Positions 18,401-27,336 of a stretch of 64,000 nucleotides of DNA are shown here, one piece after another (position 1 is the stretch's first letter; every line of letters begins with the position of its first letter). Origin of the DNA: Pedobacter puniceum (GTDB taxonomy: Bacteria; Bacteroidota; Bacteroidia; Sphingobacteriales; Sphingobacteriaceae); the NCBI RefSeq assembly GCF_009674685.1, contig NZ_WKJI01000002.1, positions 1 to 64,000 on the forward strand, read 5' to 3'. The notes below the pieces were generated by a model. The model did not search any database. It saw only the letters and a list, made by a program, of their open reading frames with translations, and was not told the DNA's origin. A program made the translations under genes and the position numbers.

Positions 18401-18873
18401 ATCCAACTGCAATTAGGATAGATGCTAGTGCTGCTAATAGAGCATTTTCCGCGTTCGAATGTTTAGGTTCAAATGACAATATCAACTTCACTTTATTAGG
18501 TAGCTTCTCTGGTTTAACTTCTAGCAATTACCCTAGTAGCATTGGTAATTTTTCTTTCAGTTCTGGTTTCATGGCGATAAGAAACTTTAGTCCAGAGCTT
18601 CAGGAAAATACGTTTACAGAAACGGTAATAGTGTATCCAAATCCTTCTAGTGGTGATTTAAATACTATCATATCTTTTGCTCATGAAGAATTAGCAGAAA
18701 TTAAACTTATCAGTTTATTAGGCACAACTGTATGGCAACAACAGAAGCTTATAGGCAAAGAAAATAATCACTTAAAAATTAATACTCAAAATTTAACATC
18801 AGGTGTATATTTTCTCACTATACAGTCATCAAGTAAAAAAATCACTAAAAAAATCATCATTCAAAAACCCTAA
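15463..18873 (+). CDS. Secreted BNR/sortilin-type beta-propeller protein A with Ig and F5/8-like domains, T9SS type-A
   Basis: The 1136-residue product has a signal peptide followed by two sets of propeller blades (about residues 20-800) with Asp-box motifs such as YRSEDYGISY, SDNGGDTW, SRNKGTTW and SVDGGESW. The fold resembles VPS10/GH74-type propellers. A bacterial Ig-like domain follows (about 808-900, PTVSITSPSNNANFQSG), then a discoidin/F5-8 type C-like domain (about 903-1030, YRYLRLRGLSAVE). A type-A T9SS sorting domain (VYPNPSSGDL, ending ITKKIIIQK) closes it. GH74 and sialidases share these repeats, but I cannot point to their catalytic residues, so no enzyme is named. The paralogue starts 12 bp downstream and a sulfatase follows, suggesting action on a sulfated polysaccharide. 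Confidence 0.82.
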   Translation: MIKRLLLCAIVGLQTMAYAQHWEIKHPGQGGQVQDIVLAKAKPGRIYVLSDVEGLYRSEDYGISYKSISEGIHNSMCFTLASDPQNAARVYLGTIRGVLYSDNGGDTWSPITHTINWQGTTGTAAQRGMPVATITVDPTNSDNVYFANSWKIKDGLSVWSAFGFSNAFNTTNADLYHTGRIWVSRNKGTTWTEVVFEPTSNYMNIHSITVNPANPAQIFVSAHTGLYVSNNYGAAGSWTKINTPTGAFFGRGMDISPDGAWIYACFTTENSPIAWRQSAPSGSRNPEATLYAARNIGTSFTWNNRGTGLGASSDANSREYAYPKVDPRSTSTSHTVLLGTAVGSCGLWENTFSISGSTISNPAWTQILWTSGKQQANGLGTFAYNPGWDTYDVTGRYYSYTPTNWPSRNIWTTGNQTMLQGNPAASGWPVSAASWSERYSEQISVTNNFRTYKHRGTASSINWDVDASGNYMVQAMSDNGIAESVDGGESWTRLNGPGVPNGQSCYIVKNISPKVVLAGAGTGFLGGTGTVNLHACKLDNANLTDSWMTNISRGISGGVSDISSDAVDGKKVYVATSTGLFYINNIYDLWNNSNNFSSILSGDIQRVIAHPTLANTVYVLTGNTIRKGTFSSGSWSFTSALATGAADFAVWRHNSRTYIAYVTGVAANPTASVSDDDGASFKQVFTASTHLPSHDWEDWLFIGSTKNITLKGIVGYQDAFYFGAGMRNNRKGMGYMKGSITGTGSALAVSWADWATENTNGSHHEFPWTERARIGDINGTPHILTATQGSGTWTRSLNQVPSNIAPTVSITSPSNNANFQSGTNITLNANANDTDGTITKVEFFQGTTKLGEDLNSPYTYQWNNVGTGTYQITAKATDNNGATTTSTPVNITFNQPAYRYLRLRGLSAVELDITIQDITWLTGTTAHPTNKLTSDNGTVVANVGTNAWKAYDTGLTTGWAIAQNFPAQITIDLGSGNEINPTAIRIDASAANRAFSAFECLGSNDNINFTLLGSFSGLTSSNYPSSIGNFSFSSGFMAIRNFSPELQENTFTETVIVYPNPSSGDLNTIISFAHEELAEIKLISLLGTTVWQQQKLIGKENNHLKINTQNLTSGVYFLTIQSSSKKITKKIIIQKP

Positions 18874-18885
18874 AACAATATACTC

Positions 18886-21800
18886 ATGAAGATTAAATTC
18901 AAACTACTCATTGTCGTCTTACTATTAACCCAAACGGTACAGGCACAATGGCTTAATCAGAACCCCGGTGCAGGTGGGCAAGTGCAAAGTTTAGACCCCG
19001 ACCCCAATACTGATGGTACAGTATATTTTTCATCAGATGTGGAGGGATGTTATCGTAGTGATAATAATGGTTTATCTTGGACTTACATAGGTTACGAGCT
19101 CAGGTTTAACATGACTTTTGGGATAACTGTTGAGCCCGGTAATGCTAATCGCATTTACTCCGCAGGCTGCGGTGGTTTACACATTTCTGATAATAAGGGA
19201 GATAACTGGCCTACTTTAACACTGGCAGGCTACCCGCTGTCCAGAGCTTATGTTAATCCTTCAAATGTTAATCAGGTATTTGCAGGGATTGGATTTAGGT
19301 ATAAGAATCAAGTGCCAGTAAGCTTTCAGAATGCACAATCTAATTCATTGATTACAGGAAGAAGACTTCTCTTTAGATCAAATGACAAAGGTTTAACTTG
19401 GGATTCTTTAGAATATGAGCCTGCAACAGGCTATAGGAATACCTATTCTTTAGATTTTGACCCTAATGATAATAATACACTTTATTTGGGTGCAGCAGCA
19501 GGGCTTTATAAATCTACCAATAGCGGCACAGATTGGACTAAAATAGCACAGCCAACAGGTACTTTTAACTGCTATGGAGCTTGTATTAGCCCTGATGGAC
19601 AATTTATTTATGCTAGTTTTGCAACTGTAAATGACCCTACTAATTCTGGTAGCCAAACCACTACCACTACAAAACTGTATGTAAGCCCTACTGCTAACAT
19701 AACTTCTGGTAGTTGGACGGTTTTAGACACCAATGGTTGGAATTTGGGACAAACCAATGCTACCACAGGGGCTACCACAACGGCTTTTAATGGCGCCTGG
19801 TGGACACCTAAAATGGACCCAAGGTCTACCCCTACTCAACATAAAATTATTATCGGTACTGCTTCAAACGCCAGACAAGGTTTGTATGAAGGAACTTTTA
19901 ATTATAGCAGTGGTACATTAAACTCTTATAATTGGTTAAGGGTGTTTTATGCAAGAGGTTCTGTAAACCCAGGACCAACAGCTGCATTTACGTATGAGCC
20001 CGGATGGGAAGATTTTATACCTGGCGTACAGGCTTTTAACTACACCCCTTCCACATGGGCCGAGAGAGGGATATGGGCTACAGGATTACAAAACTATTAT
20101 TATGCCAATACAGCTACACCGGGCTTCCCATATAATAATGCTTGGCAAAACAGGTACACCAAAACCATTGCTAATGCCGGTACTAACAGTGAAACTTATG
20201 AAACCTTAGGTACAGCTTGTACTGTTAATTATGATGGTACAGGATACAATAACTATAGCATACAAGGCCAAGCAGATAACGGTATTTTGGAGAGTTGGGA
20301 TGGAGGTATTTCTTGGGCTACACGAAGTAAACCCACAACAACACAAACCGAGGCTGTAGAAATTGCTAATATTGGAACTGGCAAAACACCTGTTGTGGTT
20401 GCACATGGACAACCAAATGCTTTTGGTGGAGGAGGAACCGGAGGGTCTTTGTTTGCTAAGCGTTTAGTAAACTCCTCCAATACTGATGTGTGGGCGCATA
20501 TAGCTGGTGGAACTAGCTCAAGAGCTGGATTACCCAATGCCACCATCAGAGATATTGCTGTAGACCCTAATAATACCGAAAGAGTTTATCTAGGTTTATT
20601 CCGCACAGCCGGAAATATTGGTGGCGGGGTAATGCTTATCAACGATATTGAAGCTTTTTATACTGGTAATGCTGTTGTGGGCGGAGGGCATGGTACTACT
20701 GCTGCTACCACTGTACCTATTGTTAATATTACTGCAGCACCATTAGCAACCGGCTCAGCACAAGCTGCTATCGAAGTAGCTACCATCACCTCTCTTAACG
20801 TAGACCCTAATAACTCAAACGTAATTTATGCTACGGCATCAGGCTTTTTGTATAAAGGAGAATTTAACGGTACAAATTGGAATTGGACTACTGTATTATC
20901 AGGCGGAGGTCTTTCTGAAGTATCTGTTTGGGACTATAATGGTGTTACCTACATGGCTATTAAAGGGAATTTTAATAATACTACCATTCCTGGATCACCT
21001 GCAGGTGAAACATCGGTTGCTATATCAAATAATGGCGGTTCAAGCTGGACATCTATCATGTCTGAAAGTCTTGCAGAAAATTTAAGAGTGGTTAATTGGC
21101 ATAACGCCTCTACTACCAGGTTAAATGCTGGCGATATGGTAGGTTATCATGATAAATTATTTATTGGCTGGCATACCTTTGGTTACAATAAAGGATTTGG
21201 TGTTTTCATGGGTACCATTCCTGATAATGCTTCTACTGCGGTAACTTGGAGTGATTTTTCTGATGATATACATTTCCCTAGAATTAGAAGAATGCGTATC
21301 ACCAAAAACAGTACAGACGAGAATATCTGGCTTTACACTTCTACTCAAGGTAATGGCGGATGGAAAAGAGATATTACCGCCTTGATTACCTTACCTGTAT
21401 CTCTAACCTCATTCTCTGCAAAACTTTCTTTAAACAATGAAGCTGTGCTAAATTGGAAAACTTCTAGCGAGGCTAACAATAGCCACTTTATCATTCAACG
21501 TTCTTATGATGGTAAAACTTTTGAAGATATTGCAAGAGTAAGTGGCGCAGGAAATAGTAATACTATCAACAACTATACGTATGCCGATGTCAATCTTAAT
21601 AAAGCTAATTCATCAGATAACGTAATCTATTACAGATTAAAACAAGTTGATTTTGATGAGAAAAGCTCCTATTCAAAGATTATAAGCATCAAATTAAACA
21701 CCACAACTATAGTGGTAAGCCCTAACCCTGCAAAGGATAGTATTTTTATAAACTTAGCCGAAGCAGTTAAAGTACATGAGGTTAAAATTACCAATATGGC

Positions 21801-21939
21801 CGGACAAACCGTCTTAAAAACTAAAATCAGAAATAGCGATTATATTAACGTGTCATCATTGGCAGCTGGTACTTACGTTTTAACCATTAGCAAAGATGGT
21901 ATTCAAATACATCAGCAAAAAATAATAATAAATCCTTAA
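18886..21939 (+). CDS. Secreted BNR/sortilin-type beta-propeller protein B, T9SS type-A
   Basis: The 1017-residue protein is a clear paralogue of the preceding gene. Both begin (Q)NPGAGGQVQ or HPGQGGQVQ after the signal peptide and share blade motifs: YRSDNNGLSW, SDNKGDNW, SNDKGLTWDS, STNSGTDW, SWDGGISW and SNNGGSSW. It lacks the Ig and F5/8-like domains. Instead the propeller (to about residue 830) is followed by a fibronectin-like module (LPVSLTSFSAKLSLNNEAVLN) and a type-A sorting domain (VVSPNPAKDSIF, ending IHQQKIIINP). It lies 12 bp after propeller A and 1 bp before the sulfatase, a tight operon. The substrate is unknown; glycan binding or hydrolysis on the cell surface is inferred from context. 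Confidence 0.82.
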   Translation: MKIKFKLLIVVLLLTQTVQAQWLNQNPGAGGQVQSLDPDPNTDGTVYFSSDVEGCYRSDNNGLSWTYIGYELRFNMTFGITVEPGNANRIYSAGCGGLHISDNKGDNWPTLTLAGYPLSRAYVNPSNVNQVFAGIGFRYKNQVPVSFQNAQSNSLITGRRLLFRSNDKGLTWDSLEYEPATGYRNTYSLDFDPNDNNTLYLGAAAGLYKSTNSGTDWTKIAQPTGTFNCYGACISPDGQFIYASFATVNDPTNSGSQTTTTTKLYVSPTANITSGSWTVLDTNGWNLGQTNATTGATTTAFNGAWWTPKMDPRSTPTQHKIIIGTASNARQGLYEGTFNYSSGTLNSYNWLRVFYARGSVNPGPTAAFTYEPGWEDFIPGVQAFNYTPSTWAERGIWATGLQNYYYANTATPGFPYNNAWQNRYTKTIANAGTNSETYETLGTACTVNYDGTGYNNYSIQGQADNGILESWDGGISWATRSKPTTTQTEAVEIANIGTGKTPVVVAHGQPNAFGGGGTGGSLFAKRLVNSSNTDVWAHIAGGTSSRAGLPNATIRDIAVDPNNTERVYLGLFRTAGNIGGGVMLINDIEAFYTGNAVVGGGHGTTAATTVPIVNITAAPLATGSAQAAIEVATITSLNVDPNNSNVIYATASGFLYKGEFNGTNWNWTTVLSGGGLSEVSVWDYNGVTYMAIKGNFNNTTIPGSPAGETSVAISNNGGSSWTSIMSESLAENLRVVNWHNASTTRLNAGDMVGYHDKLFIGWHTFGYNKGFGVFMGTIPDNASTAVTWSDFSDDIHFPRIRRMRITKNSTDENIWLYTSTQGNGGWKRDITALITLPVSLTSFSAKLSLNNEAVLNWKTSSEANNSHFIIQRSYDGKTFEDIARVSGAGNSNTINNYTYADVNLNKANSSDNVIYYRLKQVDFDEKSSYSKIISIKLNTTTIVVSPNPAKDSIFINLAEAVKVHEVKITNMAGQTVLKTKIRNSDYINVSSLAAGTYVLTISKDGIQIHQQKIIINP

Positions 21940-21940
21940 T

Positions 21941-23563
21941 ATGAATATAATGAAGTTTAAAATCAAGCTCAAATTGGGCTTGATTTTCTTTTTGAATGTA
22001 GCCTTAACATCTAAAATTTTAGCCCAAAAACCTAATATCATAGTAATCATGGCTGATGATATGGGTTTTAGTGATTTAGGAGCTTATGGCTCAGAAATAC
22101 AAACTCCTCATTTAGATTGGCTGGCCAAAAATGGAATGAAATTTAATAAGTTCTACAATAATGCCCGGTGCTGCCCTTCCAGAGCCTCATTAATGACCGG
22201 ATTGTATCCACACCAAGCAGGTATAGGTCAAATGGATATTGACTTAAAAATACCTGCTTATCAGGGCTATTTAAACCATCAATCTGTTACCATAGCTGAA
22301 GTTTTAAAAGATGCGGGCTATAATACTTATATGAGCGGGAAATGGCATATTGGGAATGCTAGAGGACAGTGGCCTGTAGACCGTGGTTTTAATCGTTCGT
22401 TTTCATTAATCAATGGTGTAAGTAATTATTTTGGTACCAAAGCTTATGGAAGTTGGTACGAGTCTACCTTTGCTATTGATAGCCAACGTATTTACCCAGG
22501 TGGAGAAAATTATTATCTTACAGATGCGATAAACCAATATGCAAGCTATTTTATTAAAGAAAATACCAAGACTCATAAACCATTCTTCTTATATGTTGCT
22601 CATGCAGCACCACATTGGCCTTTACATGCTTTGCAAGAAGACATTAAAAAATACGAAACTACCTATTTAAAAGGCTGGGATACTTTACGCCTAGCAAGGT
22701 ACCATAAGATGATCGAGCAACGCATCATTTCGTCTAAAACAAAGCTTCCAGAAAAAGATGTTGATATACCTGCATGGGAAAGCGTAAATGAAACAGAAAA
22801 AAAAGATTGGGCAAATAGGATGGCTGTTTATGCTGCCATGATAGATAGGATGGATAAAGGAATTGGAGAAATTATCAAGACTTTAAAACAAGAAAATCAG
22901 CTTGAAAATACTTATATCTTTTTCTTGTCAGATAATGGTGCATGTTCCGAAGATAGGGTTTTGTTAGATCGGATTTTTAAAATTAACACCAGTAAATATG
23001 CTGCCGGAGATAGTTTAAGTTGGCAATCTTATGAAAAACCTTGGGCAAACCTATCAAATACTCCTTTTAGGTTATATAAATCGTACCTTGAAGAAGGTGG
23101 TATAACTAGTCCATTTATAGCTTATCATCCAAAAACAATCAAAGCTAATACTTTATCTCCTTACAATGGTCATATTATGGATATTATGCCTACCATAGTT
23201 GAGCTGGCAAATGCCAAATATCCAAAAACTTATAAGAACAATCAGGTTTTAGCATTAGAGGGAAAATCCTTAATACCTGCTTTATTTCAAAAGAAAGATA
23301 AGCATGAAAGATATATCTTTTGGGAACATGAAGGAAATAAAGCTGTAAGATATAAAAACTGGAAATTGGTAAAACAAAATGCCAAAGAGTGGCAACTCTT
23401 CAACCTCAAGAAAGACCCTACTGAGCTTACAGATGTGCGTTTAAAATATCCAAAAGTAGTTGAACTACTTATACAGGAATATCAAAAATGGGAACAAAGA
23501 GCTGGTGTTTTAGAATGGGGACCCGATATGTTGCAAAGATGGGAAAATAGAATTGAGAAGTAG
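21941..23563 (+). CDS. Sulfatase (arylsulfatase family S1), secreted
   Basis: The 540-residue protein has a signal peptide (cleaved near LAQ-KPN) and the full sulfatase fold. PNIIVIMADDMGFSDLGAYG supplies the metal-binding Asp39 and Asp40. The signature C77-C-P-S-R81 provides the cysteine that is converted to formylglycine. SGKWHIG and FFLSDNGACSE are the later metal and substrate motifs. The enzyme removes sulfate esters, most likely from a polysaccharide or its fragments. Maturation needs a formylglycine-generating enzyme or anSME, and neither is in this window. The gene begins 1 bp after propeller B and ends before a strong terminator, so it closes the propeller operon. An internal start three codons later is also possible. 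Confidence 0.93.
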   Translation: MNIMKFKIKLKLGLIFFLNVALTSKILAQKPNIIVIMADDMGFSDLGAYGSEIQTPHLDWLAKNGMKFNKFYNNARCCPSRASLMTGLYPHQAGIGQMDIDLKIPAYQGYLNHQSVTIAEVLKDAGYNTYMSGKWHIGNARGQWPVDRGFNRSFSLINGVSNYFGTKAYGSWYESTFAIDSQRIYPGGENYYLTDAINQYASYFIKENTKTHKPFFLYVAHAAPHWPLHALQEDIKKYETTYLKGWDTLRLARYHKMIEQRIISSKTKLPEKDVDIPAWESVNETEKKDWANRMAVYAAMIDRMDKGIGEIIKTLKQENQLENTYIFFLSDNGACSEDRVLLDRIFKINTSKYAAGDSLSWQSYEKPWANLSNTPFRLYKSYLEEGGITSPFIAYHPKTIKANTLSPYNGHIMDIMPTIVELANAKYPKTYKNNQVLALEGKSLIPALFQKKDKHERYIFWEHEGNKAVRYKNWKLVKQNAKEWQLFNLKKDPTELTDVRLKYPKVVELLIQEYQKWEQRAGVLEWGPDMLQRWENRIEK

Positions 23564-23578
23564 AAATAAGCATTTTTA

Positions 23579-23618
23579 AACGAGCTATTCTTCACCATTA
23601 AAATAAGAATAGCTCGTT
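23579..23618. terminator. Bidirectional intrinsic terminator between convergent genes
   Basis: AACGAGCTATTCTT (23579-23592) pairs perfectly with AAGAATAGCTCGTT (23605-23618) around a 12-nt loop. T-rich sequence follows on the plus side and A-rich sequence precedes it. It lies 15 bp after the sulfatase stop and 15 bp from the peroxidase stop on the other strand. Confidence 0.85.
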
Positions 23619-23633
23619 CTTTAATCTTTTCAA

Positions 23634-25415
23634 TCACTCATCATTTAAAGTCTTCATAAAGCTGATGATATCGTTTATCTCCGAAGCAGATAAATTAAGC
23701 TTGGTATCAAGTAAAGTCTGGTTATCTAAAGCTATACCCAATCCCGCACCTCCTCCTCTGTTATAGAAATCCATTACCTGATTTAAATCTTTATAAACCC
23801 CATTATGCATATAGGGAGCTGTTTTAGCAATATTTCTCAAAGTAGGAGTTTTAAAGGCATATAGATATTGATTATACTTATTCAATGCATATTTACCTAA
23901 GTCTGTATCAATCTTAGCATTTACAGTATCTGGAGTCAAAGGTACTCCTAATACTTCAACCTCTGTCTTATCAAAAAGTGGAGCCGGCGTACCATTAAAT
24001 AAAGGCATAAAATGGCAGGTAGCACATTTTGCTTTTCCTGTAAATAAATTAAAGCCACGCTTTTCCACATCACTCAGTTGTGTTTTATCTCCTCGCATAT
24101 ATTTATCAAATCGAGATGAGAATGGCGCTAACGACCTCACATAACTAGCTAAAGCATGCTGTATTTTCCATGGTGTTATTTCTTCGTTTTCATAAGCCAT
24201 TTTAAATAACTTTTTATAAGCAGTTTGTTGTTGTACTTTTTTTGAAATCTCTTGAAGACTACCATCCATTTCATCTTTATGGTGTACAACATCTAAAGCT
24301 TGATCTTCTAGAGAACCTGCTTTTAAATCATAAAAAAAACCTCGTTGAAAACCAGCATATAATAGGGTAGGTGTGTTACGAAGTAAATTATTCTTAGATA
24401 AGCCCTTTGCCGTTTTTAAACCATCGGTAAAAGCTTTATTTTCGTGATGACAAGAAGCACAACTTATGTTATTTGCACCAGAAAGAACCTTATCATTAAA
24501 TAGTTTTTCTCCTAATAAAATCTTTTCTTGCGTTAAAAACTCTGTATAATTACCTACAAATTTATTGGGATTGAACGCATTTTCTTGGAATAAACTAATA
24601 GCATCATTGTAAAGAGCAGCGCTACTTTCTACGGTATCTAAATTTAACTGTTTACGTTGTTGATGAAGAGCTAAACTTAATGGTTGTAAATAATTGGTGA
24701 TAAAAGCCAGCCTATCAAATTGATTGAAATCATTTTCTTTACTGATAAAATCTTGAGCAGATTCTATTTGTTTCTTTACCTTTTCATGATACTGATATTG
24801 GCTTAGAACTTTTTTTAAGCCTTCCAAAGCTAGAGAAGTTTCAGGTAGAGCATGTAAACTTAAAGGAGTATCAAAACCGGTTATGCCTAAGGCTGTAATT
24901 CTAAAAATTTCTAATCTAATAGCATCAAAAAGCTGTTCATCTGTTATGATGTACTCTTTTTGATAAAGATTTATTTTCTTTATTACCAAAGCTAATTTAT
25001 TAATCTCGTTTTCGAGTTCTTTTTTCTCTTCAGCACCTATAGGATTATAAATATAATCTTCTATAACTTGCAAACCACCAGGTGGCTCAATAAAGTTTTC
25101 TCCTAATTCTATTTCCGCAATAGGTACTCCGTTAATTACTCTTGATGATGCTGGAAAAAAATACTCAATATAAAATTCTATTTTTTTATATACCGATCTA
25201 GCTTCTAAAAATTTTTCTTTAAGCTCACTTTCAGAAATTTCACTTTTATTAGCTTCCTCTGAAAGCTTAGTAATAGCAACTTCAAAAGCTTTTAAATTAT
25301 TTTCTACAAATTCTGTAGTATACGCTATAGGTTGCTTTCTTTCTGAGCAGAACAGCATTACTGTTAAGCATAACAGTAAACAACTGTAAACAATTATTTT
25401 TTGTCTTGTTATCAT
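23634..25415 (-). CDS. Di-haem cytochrome c peroxidase/MauG-family lipoprotein with N-terminal helical domain
   Basis: The C-terminal half carries two c-type haem motifs, CASCH and CATCH, about 145 residues apart (residues 326-330 and 471-475 when counted from the upstream Met at 25436). Also visible are LRNTPTLLYAGFQRGFFYD and the late KTPTLRNIAKTAPYMHNG, which are typical of CcpA/MauG peroxidases. The N-terminal ~290 residues are helical and contain FFPASSRVINGVPIAE, a long extension often found in Bacteroidota homologues and reminiscent of imelysin-like domains. The start at 25415 (MITRQK) is preferred because it gives a good lipoprotein signal ending VMLFC. The function would be reduction of hydrogen peroxide or oxidation of a partner protein in the periplasm. 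It faces the PhoX-like gene across element E2. Confidence 0.88.
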   Translation of the reverse strand: MITRQKIIVYSCLLLCLTVMLFCSERKQPIAYTTEFVENNLKAFEVAITKLSEEANKSEISESELKEKFLEARSVYKKIEFYIEYFFPASSRVINGVPIAEIELGENFIEPPGGLQVIEDYIYNPIGAEEKKELENEINKLALVIKKINLYQKEYIITDEQLFDAIRLEIFRITALGITGFDTPLSLHALPETSLALEGLKKVLSQYQYHEKVKKQIESAQDFISKENDFNQFDRLAFITNYLQPLSLALHQQRKQLNLDTVESSAALYNDAISLFQENAFNPNKFVGNYTEFLTQEKILLGEKLFNDKVLSGANNISCASCHHENKAFTDGLKTAKGLSKNNLLRNTPTLLYAGFQRGFFYDLKAGSLEDQALDVVHHKDEMDGSLQEISKKVQQQTAYKKLFKMAYENEEITPWKIQHALASYVRSLAPFSSRFDKYMRGDKTQLSDVEKRGFNLFTGKAKCATCHFMPLFNGTPAPLFDKTEVEVLGVPLTPDTVNAKIDTDLGKYALNKYNQYLYAFKTPTLRNIAKTAPYMHNGVYKDLNQVMDFYNRGGGAGLGIALDNQTLLDTKLNLSASEINDIISFMKTLNDE

Positions 25416-25493
25416 AACTATAAAACAAGAAGCCATATCAAAATGATAGTTATTTCATTTTGATAATGGCATTCATATAATTCTGAAGTTTAA

Positions 25494-25631
25494 TAAGAGA
25501 CTATCTATTTAGCTTTTAGGATTTTTCTCTTAAAATCAAAGACTTTTAATACTATCAATAGTTTTGATTCTAGCTATCTAAAAAATGAATCAAATCATTA
25601 TCGACAAATTCAATATTAAGATAGCCTCTTA
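25494..25631. repeat. Inverted-repeat (MITE-like) element E2
   Basis: TAAGAGACTATCT (25494-25506) and AGATAGCCTCTTA (25619-25631) are inverted copies with 12 of 13 matches, enclosing a 138-bp AT-rich segment without coding capacity. The ends share AAGAG(G/A)CT(G/A)TCT with element E1. It lies between the PhoX-like gene and the peroxidase gene, both on the minus strand, so a transcript would fold into a long hairpin here. Confidence 0.55.
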
Positions 25632-25641
25632 TGTTAAATTC

Positions 25642-27120
25642 TTATTTAGCCACACCAGTAACAATAACTACTTGTCCACCTTCATTATTATTTGATAGAC
25701 GTGTAGTTCCTTTATCGGCATTTCTATATTTATCATCTCTCCAAGTATGAGGATGTATATTAACCACAAAAGTATTAGGCTTGCCAATTAAATCTGATAT
25801 ATCATACATAGCACCAAACTCCCATGAACTTAAACGAGTATCATTAGATGGATTATATTTTGCATTAAAAGCAGCATTGGTTCTATTATGGTTCATACGT
25901 AACATAGGCTTTAAAGCTTTTGATGCTATATTATACTGCCAAATAGTTCCGTCATGATCATTATTTGCATAAAAAGAATCACCATCTTCTTGGATGTAAA
26001 CGTAGTTTTCTGTGGCACAAACATTATCTGGATTTACTATACTTTTCCCAGGGTTATCTGCACCATCTACCACAACTTCTAATTTTCCTTTAAGTGGATT
26101 ATCTGCATCTAAAACTAACTTATATAGTCTACCCCACATTGTTTTACCTGCAACTGGAGTAATTTTATCAGACTGAGAAACACCAGTAGCCACAAAATAT
26201 ACTTCTCTTCCATTAGCAGCACTTCCTTTTCTGTACTCGATATCTTCTACCCTAGCAAACATAATCGCTTTTTTAGTTACAGTTTGTTGTTGTAATTGCG
26301 CCCCTGTGCTAGACTTTACATTATCTAATTCAACAAACTCAACGTTATAAGAATTATTCTTCAAAATATCTGTTTCAACTGGATTATCATCAGTACGTTT
26401 TAAAACATATACTCTACCGCTTTCTAAATCACCCTGAGTATTAGAAACATACATAGCTAATTGCCCATCGCTTTCATCTTCACCAATTAATATTACTGTT
26501 TTACCCGGATAAGCTCCTTTTGGCAATGGTACTGCATTTTCTGCATTCCATCTACCTAAAGCAGATTTCACACGGTATTGATTTTTCTTTTCGGACGCTG
26601 AACCAAAAGGGTCGATTGCATGTGTCATAGATTCTACTCCACTTTCTCCTGCAGTCAAAAATACCGGTCTAGGAAAACCATGTTCCTCTGGTGTAGCTAG
26701 TGTTGCAGAGCAAAGACGAGTCATACCACCATCAGAATCTACAATATATTCTCCTTTAATTGGCTTAAAATTCTCGTCAAGATAAACTCTTGATACAGAT
26801 TGTAAAATTTCATGATTATTAATCATAATATAACCTTTACCATCAGGATTTTTAAGCACAGCAGCACCATCTGGCTGAGCTCCAAATATAAAATCAGGTG
26901 ATTCTGGCAGAATATCATCACTACTTATTAATGTTGTGATTTTTAAATTTTCAAATCCAGATAAAGTATTTACAAGAGCAGGATTTACTGATCTATCTTT
27001 AATTTCTACCAGATTTGGTTCTTCTGTATTAGTTGTGTTTTTTTTACAAGCTGTAATAGCTGAAGGAACAATAAAGGCTGCCAATAAAAAACTGGTCGAC
27101 TTTTTAAGCTTTGTTTTCAT
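25642..27120 (-). CDS. PhoX-like (DUF839) phosphatase-family lipoprotein
   Basis: The protein has a lipoprotein signal (FIVPSAITAC followed by KKNTT) and a DUF839/PhoX-type propeller with MINNHE, ILIGEDESDG and MFARVEDIEYRKG, the regions that hold the Ca/Fe ligands in PhoX. Near the end VVNIHPHTWRDDKYRNADKG is seen. PhoX enzymes release phosphate from organic esters. Many DUF839 homologues in Bacteroidota have not been tested, so the reaction is inferred. The start at 27120 (MKTKLKKS) is chosen over 27141 because it gives a compact lipoprotein signal; both are ATG. No phosphate-related gene lies next to it. The next gene downstream is the di-haem peroxidase. Confidence 0.8.
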   Translation of the reverse strand: MKTKLKKSTSFLLAAFIVPSAITACKKNTTNTEEPNLVEIKDRSVNPALVNTLSGFENLKITTLISSDDILPESPDFIFGAQPDGAAVLKNPDGKGYIMINNHEILQSVSRVYLDENFKPIKGEYIVDSDGGMTRLCSATLATPEEHGFPRPVFLTAGESGVESMTHAIDPFGSASEKKNQYRVKSALGRWNAENAVPLPKGAYPGKTVILIGEDESDGQLAMYVSNTQGDLESGRVYVLKRTDDNPVETDILKNNSYNVEFVELDNVKSSTGAQLQQQTVTKKAIMFARVEDIEYRKGSAANGREVYFVATGVSQSDKITPVAGKTMWGRLYKLVLDADNPLKGKLEVVVDGADNPGKSIVNPDNVCATENYVYIQEDGDSFYANNDHDGTIWQYNIASKALKPMLRMNHNRTNAAFNAKYNPSNDTRLSSWEFGAMYDISDLIGKPNTFVVNIHPHTWRDDKYRNADKGTTRLSNNNEGGQVVIVTGVAK

Positions 27121-27336
27121 GTTGTGATTATTGATTTTCATATATCACAAACATCGAATAGGAATATTTAATCTTATTTATTATAGTTTTAACAAATTGA
27201 TGCCTAAATATAAATTTTAGATACACAGTTTACGTTAGTGTTATAAATATTAAACAAAAATATAACACAAGATTCATTAATTCATTAACTTAAAAATGGT
27301 AACTCTAAAACATAGGATGCTTATTTTGAGCTGTCG

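Noticed and set aside
15463-21939. Calling the two propellers GH74 xyloglucanases or sialidases
   Set aside because: Asp boxes are shared by many folds and the catalytic residues of those families could not be located by eye.
25494-25631. Simple intrinsic terminator for the PhoX-like gene
   Set aside because: Arms are 112 bp apart with a large unstructured interior and no T run directly after a compact stem, so an inverted-repeat element fits better.
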